Notes: generated by a model not told the origin, from the sequence alone. DNA of 64,000 bases from Biomphalaria glabrata (GCF_947242115.1 NC_074725.1:17485511-17549510); one strand, 5' to 3'; positions 33,829-48,800 are shown, counted from the stretch's first letter. Program-made: numbers and translations.

Positions 33829-36800
33829 ATGGCGACGCCAGAAGGTGAGTTTTGACTTGATATTGTTTAGAGACTTGTTTTAAAACTTGTAGCACAATGT
33901 GTTAGAATCTAGATCTATTACATCTAGATTAGTCTATTACTCTATACTAGTCTATATAGATAATCATAAACATTATGATAAAGTAAAGACTGGCTTTAAA
34001 AAACTTAAAAAGCCTAAAATTAAAATAAAAAATGTACAGTAACAGACTCAGGACTGTTATTAGTGTTATGAGTCAGTGAGAGTAACAGACACAGGAGTGA
34101 GACAGTACACTGAGTACATATTTAACTTAAGTGGTAATAGTTCAGATACGCAGATACCTTTGCCGACCACCATGTTGTTTGTTAAGCATATTTATCTCCC
34201 TTACCTATATTGAACTTTCTATAACTTTTTTTAAAGAGAGTTTTTGTTCTTATGCTGTCAACTTATGATTTTTTAAGTGTATTTACTGAAATGAAGGTCT
34301 AAATAAAATGTTATTAATAAATTGATGAACTTGTTGTTTCTTCTTTTTTTCTACGTATGAAATTATTAATTAAAAAATATATGTTAACAATTAGATCTAT
34401 AATTAATATAAAACAAATATGCATGAATTAAATGAAATGAAACACGCATCTAGATATACATGTTATGTTTAATTATTATTATTTTTTGAACAAAATTATG
34501 CATTATGACTTAGTGATCTTTTGAGAGCAATGACAATAAATGATATAGATCTAGTACGGGAAACTTATTACTATAAGAAATAATACTTTTATGTTTATCT
34601 GTTGATGATTAAGACTACAGTTAGATCTATACATTTCTAACGAATTTTAAGCGCTCTCTATTTTCGTAAAATCACACCACGAAGAGAAAGAATTTTATGA
34701 AGCTGACACATATCAGTGTCCCTTTCTCTTTCGCCGTGAGGTCTTCTGAGTGGAGTCTACTGTCTACCAGAGATTGTTTGGCGTGTGTTTTATGATCAGA
34801 TAGGACTAATGTCTGTGTTTATAACTCTTACCACTACCTCTGGCTCCACCTCTCTTGGAGGGAGGATAGGTCGAGTGTAACTAGATCACGAACGTCTTTG
34901 TTAAACGTTACGTAGCACCTGTTAAACTATCATGTTTCACAATCTGAAATTTACTTTGCATAGAGTGGGGAACAAAAGCCAATGTATAAAGAAACAGATA
35001 AGAAGCATATACACTACTATTTAGATAATTTATGCATCTTTACTTTCGGAGTTCATTAAAAAAAAACCTCCTCACCTATTACACTAAATTTGTTTAAGAT
35101 GTGTAATTGTGGGGGGGGGGGGGGTTAGCGACTCCACCTACCAACCCTTCTCTTCACATGGATCCACCTCGCCCATGTATTACATTCCGTTACGGAGTCC
35201 AAAGCAAGTTTTCTCTCCCGCCGTACCGTACAGGTGGCGATTTTCTCCGTTTATTCTTACGTACCTTTAAACCCTCGCTGCGCCGGCCGTCACACGCGAT
35301 CTTTGTCTTTACGGCAGAACTAGGTGTGATGTAACATCACCTTCCCCTGCTCGGAGCTTCGCCGGCGCCGTGGTTATATTAGGTCATCTACTGCTAGGAT
35401 CGCTGGTATGCTCATAAAGGGAGAAGGGCAAGGTACGGTGTTTTACTTGGTCAAAATTTATCCTTCTTCGCTTTCTTTGCCGGTTCGTTTCACCGACATG
35501 CAGTTCAACTGAGGTCTAGTCGGATGAGACTAAGACTGAAACGTGACGCAACATAACGATGTCACGATCAAAACTCTCTTGGTTGTATCCTATAATGTCG
35601 GCCAGCTTCTACAGATAGTTATGTACGATAAAAACTCCCGTGGTTGGATCATATCGTGTTGTGATGCCATTGTAACATTTCCCGAATCTGTTATAAAAGG
35701 AGTTCCCTTCCACTCTTCAGTCCTATCATTACTTTCTCTACCTTGTTGTAGATATTGCTTGTTCTTATATTGTGCATTGTTTTTCATTCAATATGATTAT
35801 AAGTTACCGTACATAATAAGAGAAGGATAAAGAACTTGTACTTATAGCTACCATATTTTTTTTTTAACTCCAGCATATGGAGCTGATGAAAAAAGATACA
35901 ACATGGGCCACAACTGCAGAAATGCTTGCAGCTGCTACACTACTGCAAAGAGACATCTATACATTCTCACCAAACCACAACAAAACAAAATACTCATGGC
36001 TATTATTAAAACCTTTATTTCATGATGCAAACACATGCATACTATCTCACACAGACAACCATATATGCTGCAACATAACACTATTGCATACAAATGGTAA
36101 TCACTTTGATGTGGTTGTACCACAAGAGGCCACATGTAACTGTTTTTTGCCAAATCCACTGCTTGGAGTATGATGCTTTAGCCTAAATTTTGAAGTGTTG
36201 ATTAATATTTCATCTTACAATCTATTCAGATTAGATCTATTTGGCTATTTGATTTTTTTCTTGCATGCTTTTAATATCTTAAATAACATTTAATGTCTAT
36301 TATTTTCATGTATTTAAAGTCAGGGTACCGGTATCTATTTATTTAATTACTTTTATTTTGCCAATAAAAGATATTTTGTTAGGCTTAGAGTTATTTTTTT
36401 ATTTTTCTATTAATTTTTTTGTCTGTTGTATTACTTTAACTACATGATTTTAATTTCGATTTTTAGTTATTTTTCAAAGTACAAAAGATTGTTTGCAGTT
36501 TAAATGAATTTTAATATTAGATCTAATAGCTGCTAGAAAGAAAGACAAAGCAGCAACAGAAAAAAGTTGGCAAGTAATTCAAGGGAGATAGTCTAGTACT
36601 AAGCCTTAAAACCAAAATGGCGTATTTCCAATGACAATATATGGTAATAAGAAATAAAACTTAAAAATATATATTTTAAAAACTATTTATCTCCGAGGAA
36701 ATCAAATTACATATTTGTAATCTGCATTTTTTTCTGCATATTCTGAAAATATAACAGAAACCTGATTTAGCGTTTCTAGTGTCGTATACTAATACCACTT

Positions 36801-39800
36801 AAGTTATACTGTAGTAACTGTAGACTGTAGTGTAGTAACTGTAGTAACTGTACAGACTTCGGACTACACTTGACTTCTTTTTTTTAGATTAGAATCTATC
36901 TTATCTACACATAACGTCATAACTAGATCTAGATATCATTAGTCATTAGTTTCTAGTCTAGATCTAGAATGTCTAGATTATCTAGCTCTAGACTCTAGAT
37001 CTAGATCTAGAGTAGACTAAATAAACTTAAAAGTTTAACTCATTATGATTATATTATAATATTATAGCTAGATTCTAGATCTAAATAATCTAACTGTAAA
37101 TTTTATGTGTAATTACTCTTCTGTCTGTGACTGACACTGAGTCTGAGTAACTATCTTTAATGATTAATATCTTACTTACTTACTATAATTTAGATCTAGA
37201 TTCTAGATCTATAAATTATAATAAATATAATCTAGATCTAGAATTAGTAGAATCTAGATCTAACTCTAACACTCTAACTGGTGACTATTAAAGTCTATTA
37301 CTAAGTATTATGTCTAGACTCTAGTATTAGACTTTATTAGACTAACATTTCAGTAGATCTAACAAATCTAAAGTATTAGATCTACTAGACACTAAGACAG
37401 TAGTTAATGGACTAAAGTCTAAAGACAATTCTAAATATAAAGTAACAAACTTACAGTTACACATCACATAGTTCACATACAAATACATGTCACTACTTAC
37501 ACTGAGTGTGAGTGTACTACTCTACTGGACTAGCTAAGATCTACAATCTACATTTACCAGTCACACGACCAGTGTAGTCAGTCTAGATCTCGATTCTATA
37601 ATATTCTGTTTATAACTAGAGTCTGTAGTGTAGTCAATAAGTCATGCATGTTAATCAATGACTTAAACTCTGCTAAGCCGGCTAAGGCTAAGTTGTTGGT
37701 TTTCCTGGCTGATTCAGGCAACCCATTTCATTCTCTAATGGCACTAGGCTAGCTTAGGGAAGAAGGAGCATGTACGTAGTATACACTAGATCTAGTAACT
37801 AGTTGAGTAGATGACAGATCTAGATCTAGAATAATCACTAGCTCTAACTAGACTAGAATTGACTAGATTTAGTGACAATTTTTACTTAGTCTAGTCTAGG
37901 ATCAAGATCTAGACTAGTCTAGCTAGAGATGATATTAATAGACCCAGAATCAATCAGTGACTCAGAGATCTAACTATAGATATGTTTTATATAAAATCTA
38001 GATCTATAATAATAGTTATAAAATAGAACTTATAGATCTAGAGTCTACATTGACTCTACATAGAGATATAGATTCTTCTACATCTAGAGTCTAGTCCTAG
38101 TACAACAGTTTACAACAGACTTGAACAGTACAATACTGTAAAGTAAAGTGTTATACAATTTTAAAAAATGCTGGACTAGAATCTAGATCTATGAAGATTT
38201 AGATCTAGTGACTAGTCTCATCATCTCATCTGTCCCTTGACTTTCATTGTTGGGGTGCTGTGACAGTTTATTAGATTTTCCTGGTTAGCAGCTGTTCTTA
38301 GCAGGATATCAAGTCATGACTCTTCACTCTAATACTATGATCTAGATCAGGTGTGGGCAAATTACAGCCCGCCGTAGTATTTTATGCGGCCCGCGGACAC
38401 TAAAGAAATCAGGTGTGCCCACAGCTTATACATATACAAATTTCAAATATATTTAAAAATGAATAATTCTATATATTAAATTTTAGAAAGTTCTGATTCT
38501 TATCACTTATGAGGAAGAGGCTAAAGAAACATTGTCTCTACATGTCATTCTAAAAAGTTTAAAATAAACGAAGATTATTCTTATTGGCAATATTTCAAAA
38601 CATTCAGTTAAAGACACAAACTCAGGTCAGTGTTTATTCAATGTTATGAAGAACTGTGTTGAAAGTGTTGGGTTGGCTTGGAACAAGATATGGCATGTGT
38701 AACAACTGATGGAGCCTGTGCTTTGACTGAGAAAAATAGAACAATATCCCAAGCATAAACTCTTAACGGGGAAGTTTGCTCAAAGATGCATTGAATATCA
38801 AACATATTATGTATTAAATAATGCCTATGAACAATCCTATCGGAGCTAAGTGACTTAACCACAGGTAGTTCCCAGAAATACTTAAAGATATGAAAACAAA
38901 ACGTTCGTATGTTCGGCACTACAGTAGTATCCGCTGGCCTAGCAAGATACAGAAGAATATATATATGGTATCTCAAGGAAGAAACTATGTTCCTTGAAAG
39001 ACATTGACTATGACTAATATTTCTAATGAAAAGTGGAAGACAGACTTCACTTTTTACATCAGGAGTATTTCAGTGGGTTGTTTCCTTTTGAAATGTGTGG
39101 ACATGTTAAATCTTTTCAAACAAAGCTATCCCATTTCTCCTGGCAAGCAATTGAAAAGCAGGTTTTGTCATTTTCCTTTGTTGAAATTTGAAATAGTTTC
39201 TAGTGAAATGGCTGAAAAGTACAAAACTTATTTGGATTCCTTGATTGTGAATTTGAAAGCAAATTTTAAGATGTCTAGAGCTTGGAACCAGTTTTCAATC
39301 CTGTCAGCTCACCATTTGGTACAGAAGCTGATTCAGCTCCAGGGTACATACCTTCAAGCAAATTATGACGTAAAAGAGATGTTCCAGGCAGTTCTTCCGC
39401 GGAAGTTTTATGGGTACCAGAAGCTGTATTACCAAAAAAAAAATTGCTGCTAAACTTTCATTTTTTGGGTCCACAGTCATCTGTTAACAAGTATTTTGTT
39501 CTCGTTTGAAAATAAACAATTGTAATCACAGGTAGATTCTGATTGACTGTAATTTGACAGCAATCACGAGAATAATAACTAGTAAGCTAGTTCCACAATT
39601 CCGAATGGAACATTAAGCAGAAGTGTAAACAGTTAAATACTTCACATAAAGTACAACTTTACATTTGTGCTGTAATGTTATGATGTAAAGAAAACTATAA
39701 CAAATTTTTAAGTTTCGTAAAATTAGTTTCAGGTATGGCTCTTGTTGTAATTCCTCAATTGGGAGGGTAAAAAAAATGAAATGTAAATGTGTAAAACAGT

Positions 39801-42800
39801 ATAAATGTAAATTAAAAGATATCGTACACAGTTAGCTAGCGTATTTTTCTGATATGTAATTACATGTTCATATACATATTTGTGGCCCCCTATTCCCCAA
39901 ATTTTTTTTTATGCGGCCCTTGATGGGAAAAGGTTGCCCACCCCTGATCTAGATATACAAGAATCTAGATCTTGTGTCTAGACTTAGAGCTATCTATAGT
40001 CTCTATCACTCTATGTCTACATTTTTTAGCTCTAGATCTATCCCTCTAACTCTACTCTACTGAGTCTCTTCAGATAACACATTCACTAGATTCTAGACTT
40101 CACTAAAGTGTCTAAAGTTAGTAGAGTTATGACTAGAATTATAGAGAAATAATAATAGAATCTAGTTTTCTACTTATAGTTGAGATGAGAGTTATGACTT
40201 CACTTTGAATCTTCTTGTTTTATGACAGTTATTTAACTTACTAACATTTAACTTTAACTTGGAATTAGATCTAGTTTATATATTGTTACGATCTTCTCTA
40301 TCAGGCCTTCTGCCAACACTGCTAAACACACAACACATCAAGAACTTGACAACAAGAGCCTTGGTACTTTAATGAATAAGTGAATAATAGATATTTATAA
40401 CAACCAATACTAGACAATTGGCAATACATCAACAACTAACAATGCTACACTGTACGCCACCATACGTAAATCTACTGTCTCTATCTCTTCCTGGACTCGT
40501 ACATTCACTTGAAGACTCTGCCAGGACCGACTTCATAGCCGACTCACAGTCCTGGTCTCCTTGCTGTCCTGTACTGAACTGCACTTTCTTACACACTGTC
40601 TCTGGTCCACACAGGCTTTTGATCACATGACTATAACACGTGTCATGTTTGTGTTTAATAGCAGTACTGTCCCTTGTCCATCGACATCCGTTGACCTGAG
40701 TGATTTGCCTGAGTTCACTTGTGTCAGCTGAACCTACAGTTAACCCTATTGCGCCGCCAATAGGGTTATAACAATATATATATATATATATATATATTTG
40801 TTTATTTTTTACAATGCTTATATCAACTCTCTCTGCCTGTCTGTCTGTTTGTTTGTCTGTCTGTCCAAAAGTCTATACATGACAACACAAATATCAATAA
40901 TAAAAAAAAAAAAACAATTATTTAATTAACTATTGGTAATAAATTACTTTGTTTGGTATCTCAAACATGGAAAGAAATTGTACTTGACTAAAGTGGTGCT
41001 ATAAGCTGAATTAGTCCACTTTATAGATCGTTGTCTGATGCTTATTACCAATTTTAATTACATGACATCCAAACTAATTGATACACTTAAATATAAGCTT
41101 TTTTTTTTTTTTTTTTTAATTATTTTATTTTGCTTGTTTATTTATTTATATATTTTTTAGCTGATGCTGTATATTAACTAAAATAAAGGGATTTAGGATT
41201 ATCCATTTATGGACAGCAGTAGTAAAATGTTATACTTGGGTCTTTAATGTTTATTATTAAAATAGTTTTAAAGTCTGGAAACTATGGCTCAAAACTACAT
41301 TTACTGCCTCTACAGGCAAAACACCCTTCAATCTTAGCTATAAAGTCCTATGATCATAGTGGCTATTATTGGGCTTTTAATGTGAGTAACATTAATATTC
41401 AACTCATTGCTTGATCAGAATGTAAATAATACCATCTCACTACTTTAGTAAAATCTCTCTCTCTCTCTGTGGCATTTTACGTCTCGAGAGACGATCTTTT
41501 CCCTTTGCAACTTCTTGTGTGACTAAAGTCTGGAAACTATGGCTCAAAACTACATTTACTGCCTCTACAGGCAAAACACCCTTCAATCTTAGCTATAAAG
41601 TCCTATGATCATAGTGGCTATTATTGGGCTTTTAATGTGAGTAACATTAATATTCAACTCATTGCTTGATCAGAATGTAAATAATATTCACTACTTTAGT
41701 AAAATCTCTCTCTCTCTCTCTGTGGCATTTTACGTCTCGAGAGACGATCTTTTCCCTTTGCAACTTCTTGTGTGACTAAAGAGGCCAATCCTTGATACAC
41801 AGCTGCGATCGCAGGTTGGGCATATATAATCACCAGGCGCCGTTGCATTTTCACCCTTCTTTCTGCTTCTGTTGTGTATGACATCTGCAATCTGTGACCC
41901 TTCCTTTATGCTCTCTCTCCATGTGGATCTGTCCAGTGCCACCTCTTCCCAGTTGCCAGTGTCGATTTTGAAGAGCTTCATGTCGCGTTTGCATACATCC
42001 GTATAACGTAAAAGTGGGAGACCAGCAGCTCTCCTGCCTACTATTAGATCGCCATACAGGATGTCCTGTGGAAGTCGACCTACTGGCATTCTACGAGCGT
42101 GGCCAAGCCAGCCAGTAAAATATATGAGTGCGTATAGGCGGTCTTTTTATTTTTATTATTTTTTTAAAATTGTGTCTTTATTTGTTGACAGGCCTATAAT
42201 CTATTTTTTTTTTATTATATTGACTCATATCTCAGTATTTGAGCTGAAGTGTGCAGTGCAACAGTATGCATGGGGAAAACAAGGAAAAGACAGTATTGTT
42301 GCAAAACTTAAAGCCAGCGTAGATCCTGACTTTCAGATTGATCCTGATGGGCATTATGCAGAGGTAATGTACAAGTAAACATTTTCTTATCAATTCATTT
42401 ATCTTAACATATATATCTATATATATTTAAGTTGTATATTTCTTCCAATCAATATTGTGTTACACTAAAATTTGGAAGATTGCTTTCATTAGCTTGATAA
42501 ATTTTCAGTTTGACATAAAAGAATTTATGAATATTTGTAGTTTGCATTAGCTTTTAAAAAATGGCTTTCTGGTGAATGTTTTAAATTACATTTCAGTGAA
42601 AAGAAAACAAGGTAGTTTTAAATTATTATGTTCATTATTTCAGTTTCATACAAGAAAATCATTAACTTTGACATGAAGAGCTCATACATTTTTATATGCC
42701 CTACAAATAATTGAGAATAACTGAAAACAAATATATCTAAACAGTGGTTTATATCATTATGCTAAATGGTTGTTGTTTTTGTTTCTTTATAAAAACCATG

Positions 42801-45800
42801 TACATTACACAGATTGAAAATATAGGAAAGAAGATTTTTAGTGAAAAAAAAAGTATTAGGTTCAATTTTTGGGAGCTATATGGTTTTCTAAAATTGGGAA
42901 ACAAAGCAAATCTATGCTACATACTAAAAACTTGCTTTTCATTGTGAAAAACTGGTTAATTACAACACATTGCAATCATTTAAAATGGTCATTGTCAAGA
43001 CTGTTGTTTATATTATTAAATAATGAAACTAAAAAAACAAAGAGTTCATGCTAAAGTCTGAAAGGCCAGAACTGTTTTCATCAAATCTGTATGGTGAAAT
43101 ACACTGAATAGAATTTTTTTTAAACATAGATACTTATTGATTAATAATTGTTGTCTGTTTTTATAATCCCATAGCTATGGATGGGAACTCATCCAAATGG
43201 TCCATCCATTGTCAGCATACCTGGTAAAGAAGAAATACCTTTGTCAAAATGGGTAGAACAGCATCCTGATCAATTAGGTCCGGAGGTCAGGTCATATTTC
43301 AAAGGAAACCTGCCCTTTTTGTTTAAAGTCTTGTCTGTCAAGACATCTTTGTCCATTCAAGCCCATCCAAATAAGGTAAACTTGTTTTTTATAAACTTGT
43401 TTTTTACATGTTTTTTTAATCACTGAAAAAAAACAAAAACCCCTAAACACTCAAACGTTTCAGTATTTATATTGTATGACATAAACACTATAAAATCTTG
43501 GATAAAGTACTTAGTATTATTGTATGTAATACTTAGGTACATGCAGAACTTCTGCATAAGACACATCCTGAACTGTACAAAGACGCCAATCACAAACCAG
43601 AAATGGCAATTGCATTGAGTCCTTTCACTGGCCTGTGTGGATTTCGACCTATTAAAGAGGTAGCACACTTTTTGCAGAGTAAGTGTTTAGAAATTTTAGA
43701 AAGCTTTTTAAGAATAGTTGTTCATTTATATTTGTTTTATAGTATTCTTTATATTGCTTATCACCTATAAGTTCTAACAAAATTATGCCTATTCAATATT
43801 TAAATATTTTTTTTAAGTCAGGCCAGCACATACAAAGAAATGTGTATTACCTTACCTTGTAATAAAAAAATTATGGCTTTTATATAGCGCTACTTTCATG
43901 CTTATAGCATGCTCAGAGCGCTATGGCCCAATCTCATTTGTGGACCAATGGGGGGTGTGTGTATCTGGGAGTAGGTTTTCCGTGTTGCCTTTAGGCGTTG
44001 AGTAAACACAACTATGCTCAAGTCGGGTGTCGAACCTCGAGCCCCCTTTATAGGTAGCCAAGTTCAAGTGTACTTAGCCTCTCTACCACGCTTTTCATAG
44101 TGAGGTCATGTATAATGTGTACTCACAGAAATAGTAAAGAATTTACAAAAATTGAACTGTTTGTCCTGATTCATCTTATTTAAATAAATGTTATTATTTG
44201 ATACATTCAGTGAAAGGAATTTTTGGAAAATTTCTTCTGATCCGATTTTCTAACAAAAAAGCCGAAATTTTCCCAACATGGTTTTGAAACGATTTTTGTT
44301 CAATTTTTTTTTTTTATGATAAAATAAATCTGATTTAATTATTTTTCCATTTTCGGAAGAATGCGAAATAAGATTTGATTTGTTTTGAACATGCGCACAT
44401 CCGGTCTTTTGACACAGTTAAAGTTCTATTTTTAACAAATCTCGTGTTATCGTATTGTCTTATAAGTCTAGATCTTGGTCCAGAGTGACTAGAGTGGTTT
44501 GAATCAGTCTAGATATATATATTCTAGATAAGATATCTAGTTTCTTCAATCTGAATACTTTTGATCTAGTTTATCTAGATCTAGAGCCTCTAGACTTAAA
44601 TGGCTGCTTGCCAGCTTTTGAAAAGTATCAGAGTTGAGAGTAGCTCAGTATCATTATGCCCTGCCGCTATGCCTATGCGCTTTGAATTTTTACTCTGTTC
44701 TTACAATGGCACCTAGATTTTTTTCTAATTTGAACCCTGCCTGCTGACTTCCATGAGTTCAAATCGGATTAGATTTAGAGATCTAGATCTGTATATATAG
44801 ATGTAGGCCTACTTTACATGACTATAGTGCGTTACTGAGTATAAGTCTGATAGAATATAATAGTAGTATATTGGATTTAGAGTCACTAGAGATGTAGATC
44901 CAAGTTATTAGATTTAAGTAAATCTAGATTATATATAGATCTAGATCTATAGTGAAAAATATATATTAAAGTTTTTCTATGTCTAACTAATTATTACTAA
45001 TGCTTTAAAAGCCCAGTGTGGTAGAGATCCACTTCTTGTAAACAACTTGTATCAGCATGAAAAAGAGTCACATAAGGGTTTAGGAATCCTCAATATGCAG
45101 TTTTATTGCTAAACATTCTCTTCCTCTAAGCATTGCTCCTTATCTGGTTGTTCTTGTTTTTCTTAAGAACTCAGCAGAGATTCAGCAAGCTTTCTTTCTA
45201 TTGCTTTTCAAGCATTTTTTGGTGGACTTCATGTTTAATAAACAGTTTCTCCTGTATAAAATTTAATAATCAGTGAAACAAACAGAATACTTAAACAAAA
45301 AATCAACATCTTTTTTTAAGTCGCCACGACAGGCCAGTTCAAAAGGGGTGTGTACAAAATTTCCTAAAATTTTTTCTAAGTCTGTTTCCATCACTGTACA
45401 TTTATATTTCTTTCTCAAGTGTTGTAAGATGACATGGATATGTTGGAAATTATTTCTGCTGTGACTTAACTTTTTTTTACAAAGCTTATATAAACTCCCT
45501 GTTTTTCTGTCTGGTACAAATTAGGTGCACATTATTTCTCCCACTTCCTGTTCCCGGATCATGTTCAAACTTTGTACAGTTATAAATTGTCTCTAACAAA
45601 ACATGAATCAATAAAAAAAAATTAACTTACTCTAAAATTATTTTCCAGGGTTGGACGGAATTAATTCGGCCAATCGGAGCGAAAAGAATGCTTCGATTAA
45701 ACTTTTATAACTTATTTGTTATTATTAGAAAATGATATAGTATAGAATGAAAAGGAATGCATACCATTGTATATAGCAAAAAGCAATTATTATAAAAGAA

Positions 45801-48800
45801 AAACTAATTTTTATAGTAATGTTTGAAAATTAAAAATAAAAACTTAAGACTGCGAAAAAGCCTCCAGGATCTAGATCTAAACCTGATCTTTAAAAAATGT
45901 TTGGTCCATATTGAAAATAACAATTTTTTTAATCATATTTATCCATATTGTCACAAAACCTTATATAGAAAACTCATATAAAACACATATAATTGAAATT
46001 TTGAGCTAATTATGTCACTACTATTGGAAAAATGAAAACTGACCACCTTGGACAAGTCAACAGCTCTGGGTCTATGCTAGATCTAGGAAATATGTTATTA
46101 TCCAAAGTAGAAAAAAATTATTATTATTTACGATATTTATTAATATTTCCACATAACTTTATTTGAAAACAATTTTAAAATACTCATTATCACCTATCAC
46201 CATTCATCCTGAATATAAATCTAAAGAAAATAGAGCCTTTTTAAGACCCCTCTCTTTCAAAAAATCTTTCATTGTAAAAACACAAATTCCGGATGTTTAG
46301 CAAAGATAATATTTTATGTAATTAAAAACATATACAGGAAAAGAAAAAAAAAATTAAAACATCGACTTTGCCACTGTTGATTCAGCTTTATAGCTGGATA
46401 AAATCAATGATGGGAGCGCTGTTGCGGAGTCACAGAGTTAACCATCAATTAATTAAGTAGTGGTAATTAATTAATTTTGTTTGATATGAAAATGGGAAAT
46501 AATCTTACATTATTTCTTTCCATTATATAAGCTTTGTTTTTTTAAAAAAGTATTTTGTATATTTTGCTTGTTTTTTTTGTATATGCATAGTATAAAGCTT
46601 TATCTTATTGCAGCTGTAGATGAGTTTAGGGAAGCAGTGGGTGAGAAAGCTTGCAAACTTATAACAGCCAGCCACTCGATGGACATGCCACTTCATCGTG
46701 AAGCCATGAAGGATTCTTTCATGGCCCTGATGAACAGAGATAGTAAGATAGTGAACCATGCTCTTTCAACACTGGTGGAGAAGGTCAAGAAAATGAGTAA
46801 GTAGACAAAGAGAGAAACATTTGATAAATATTGTTTATTTAATTTCTTCTTCTTCGCCATTCTCATTTTACAAGTCGTATGGTTCAGATTAGTAATCCTA
46901 TATCTGAGATGAACCGCGCAGTGTTTTCCAGATCAGGCAGTTCTCTGTGTATAATAGTTTATTTAATTGAAATAAAAACTTTTTTTGTAGTTTCGTGAAG
47001 AAAAAAAAGTACATATAATCTTAATGGTTTTTTGTGATAGACATGAATAAAATTGCAGCTTTTATTAGAGCTAAAAGATTTCAAACAAATTTTGTTTTGT
47101 ATCTTTGTAGAGGAGTCATCAGCTGACATAAAACCATATGAAGGAGAAGTTTTGCTTAAATTGGACTCTGAGTTTCCTGGAGATCGAGGATGTTTTGCAA
47201 TTTATTTTCTGAATATTGTTCATCTTGAACCTGGGGAGGCCATGTTTTTAGAAGCCAATCTTCCTCATGCTTATTTATCTGGGGGTAAGTTTTTTTTTTT
47301 TTTAAATCAAATATATCCAATGTATGTGGTTTTATGTATAACATCTGTATAGAACATAATGCTATGTTAACTAACTCAAAAGAGTCTCTGTGTCTTATAC
47401 CATATTTGAATTACTCCTCCAGCATTTTATATTTGTACTTTTTGAAGGATTATATATAAAAATATAAATTAATTTTGTTTTACATTATATTTCTCTGATG
47501 TAGATTGCATGGAATGTATGGCTTGTTCAGATAATGTTGTTCGTGCTGGTCTGACCCCCAAGTACATAGATGTCCACACCTTGTGTGAGATGCTGGACTA
47601 CACTGGCAGACCAGTTAGCAGGACAAAATTTCTTGGAATAGAAAGTCACAGTAATATTCATATAACCATCTTCAACCCACCTGTTCCTGATTTTGGTGTT
47701 TCTAAGTTTGAGGTAACTGACAATTAATTGATTAGACTGATAATTAAGCAGATAGATAGACAAGATGATAATTGAGCAGATAGATAGACAAGATGATCAT
47801 CCCCATCTGTAAATAAACATCAGTTAAAGTATTCAGAAATGGTGTCATGTATTTATAGTTAATTGTTATGTCCCTTGGATGTTTTCAGACTCATTAGAAT
47901 ACCAAAATTTTATAGAATAGTTTATGATCTTTATATTGAGTTAACAAAATATGGAATCAATTTTCTATAATTCCTTTAATATTTTAAATTAGCTTACTTT
48001 AGAAAGTATTTTGATTATTCGATTACAAAAATGTTGGACACATTTTTTTAAAAAATCTGAACACATTATTTCATTTGAACACAGAGGATATCTTTATGCT
48101 TTCCATCTGCTAAATTTTTTATCCCACCTGAAGATAAGCATTAGTCTGCATAGCACAATGCAGTATCAGTTATTGTCTTATGTACTTGTCCTCTGAAGTC
48201 TTCAGCAGATCACATGTAAAATGTAAACATTCAAATCTTTTTTTTATAGCCAAAACATACAGTATATATTAGTTTCTTACATGCTAATTATTCAAAACAG
48301 TTACAAACTTTTCATTGAATATTTTAAAACTGTATACAGTGCTGGAGTTGGTTAATCTTAGGTATACTAGGTAATCTCTTTTTTTTAACAAATAAGATAT
48401 TGGACCAAAAGGCCCATCAGTTTAATTTAGAGTAGTTAAAAAAATAGGCTCAAACTATGTCAAAGAGTTTGTAAGTTGCTTATCTAATTTTTATGATACT
48501 TTAAAAAAAAAAATTAAACTAATGAATAACTTGTCAATCTCTTAATTCTTTTCTCTTATTATTTCTTAATTGATTATGTGTATTCATTGTCATATCTATT
48601 TATTATGATCTATGATTCAATTTCACTTATATGTTTCTCTTGTTCTTATCTTAAAATATTCCAGTTTAAAAAGTTTTCTCATATTCTTTGGAAGTATCAA
48701 GTACCTTTTGGTACTTTTTATTACAATTTTTAGTCTTTACAGGACAGGTTTTATTATCATCATTAACTATTCAGGCAAAACCTGTTTTTTCCAATATGTA

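Noticed and set aside
35107-35334. A 75-codon + strand frame in the GC-richer block
   Set aside because: It starts in a G run, has no recognisable domain and no supporting splice sites.
36000-36159. A minus-strand frame opposite the OTU-like exon
   Set aside because: It is the shadow of the + strand frame that carries the OTU motifs.
47527-47763. A minus-strand frame opposite MPI exon 7
   Set aside because: It is the antisense shadow of a well-supported exon.
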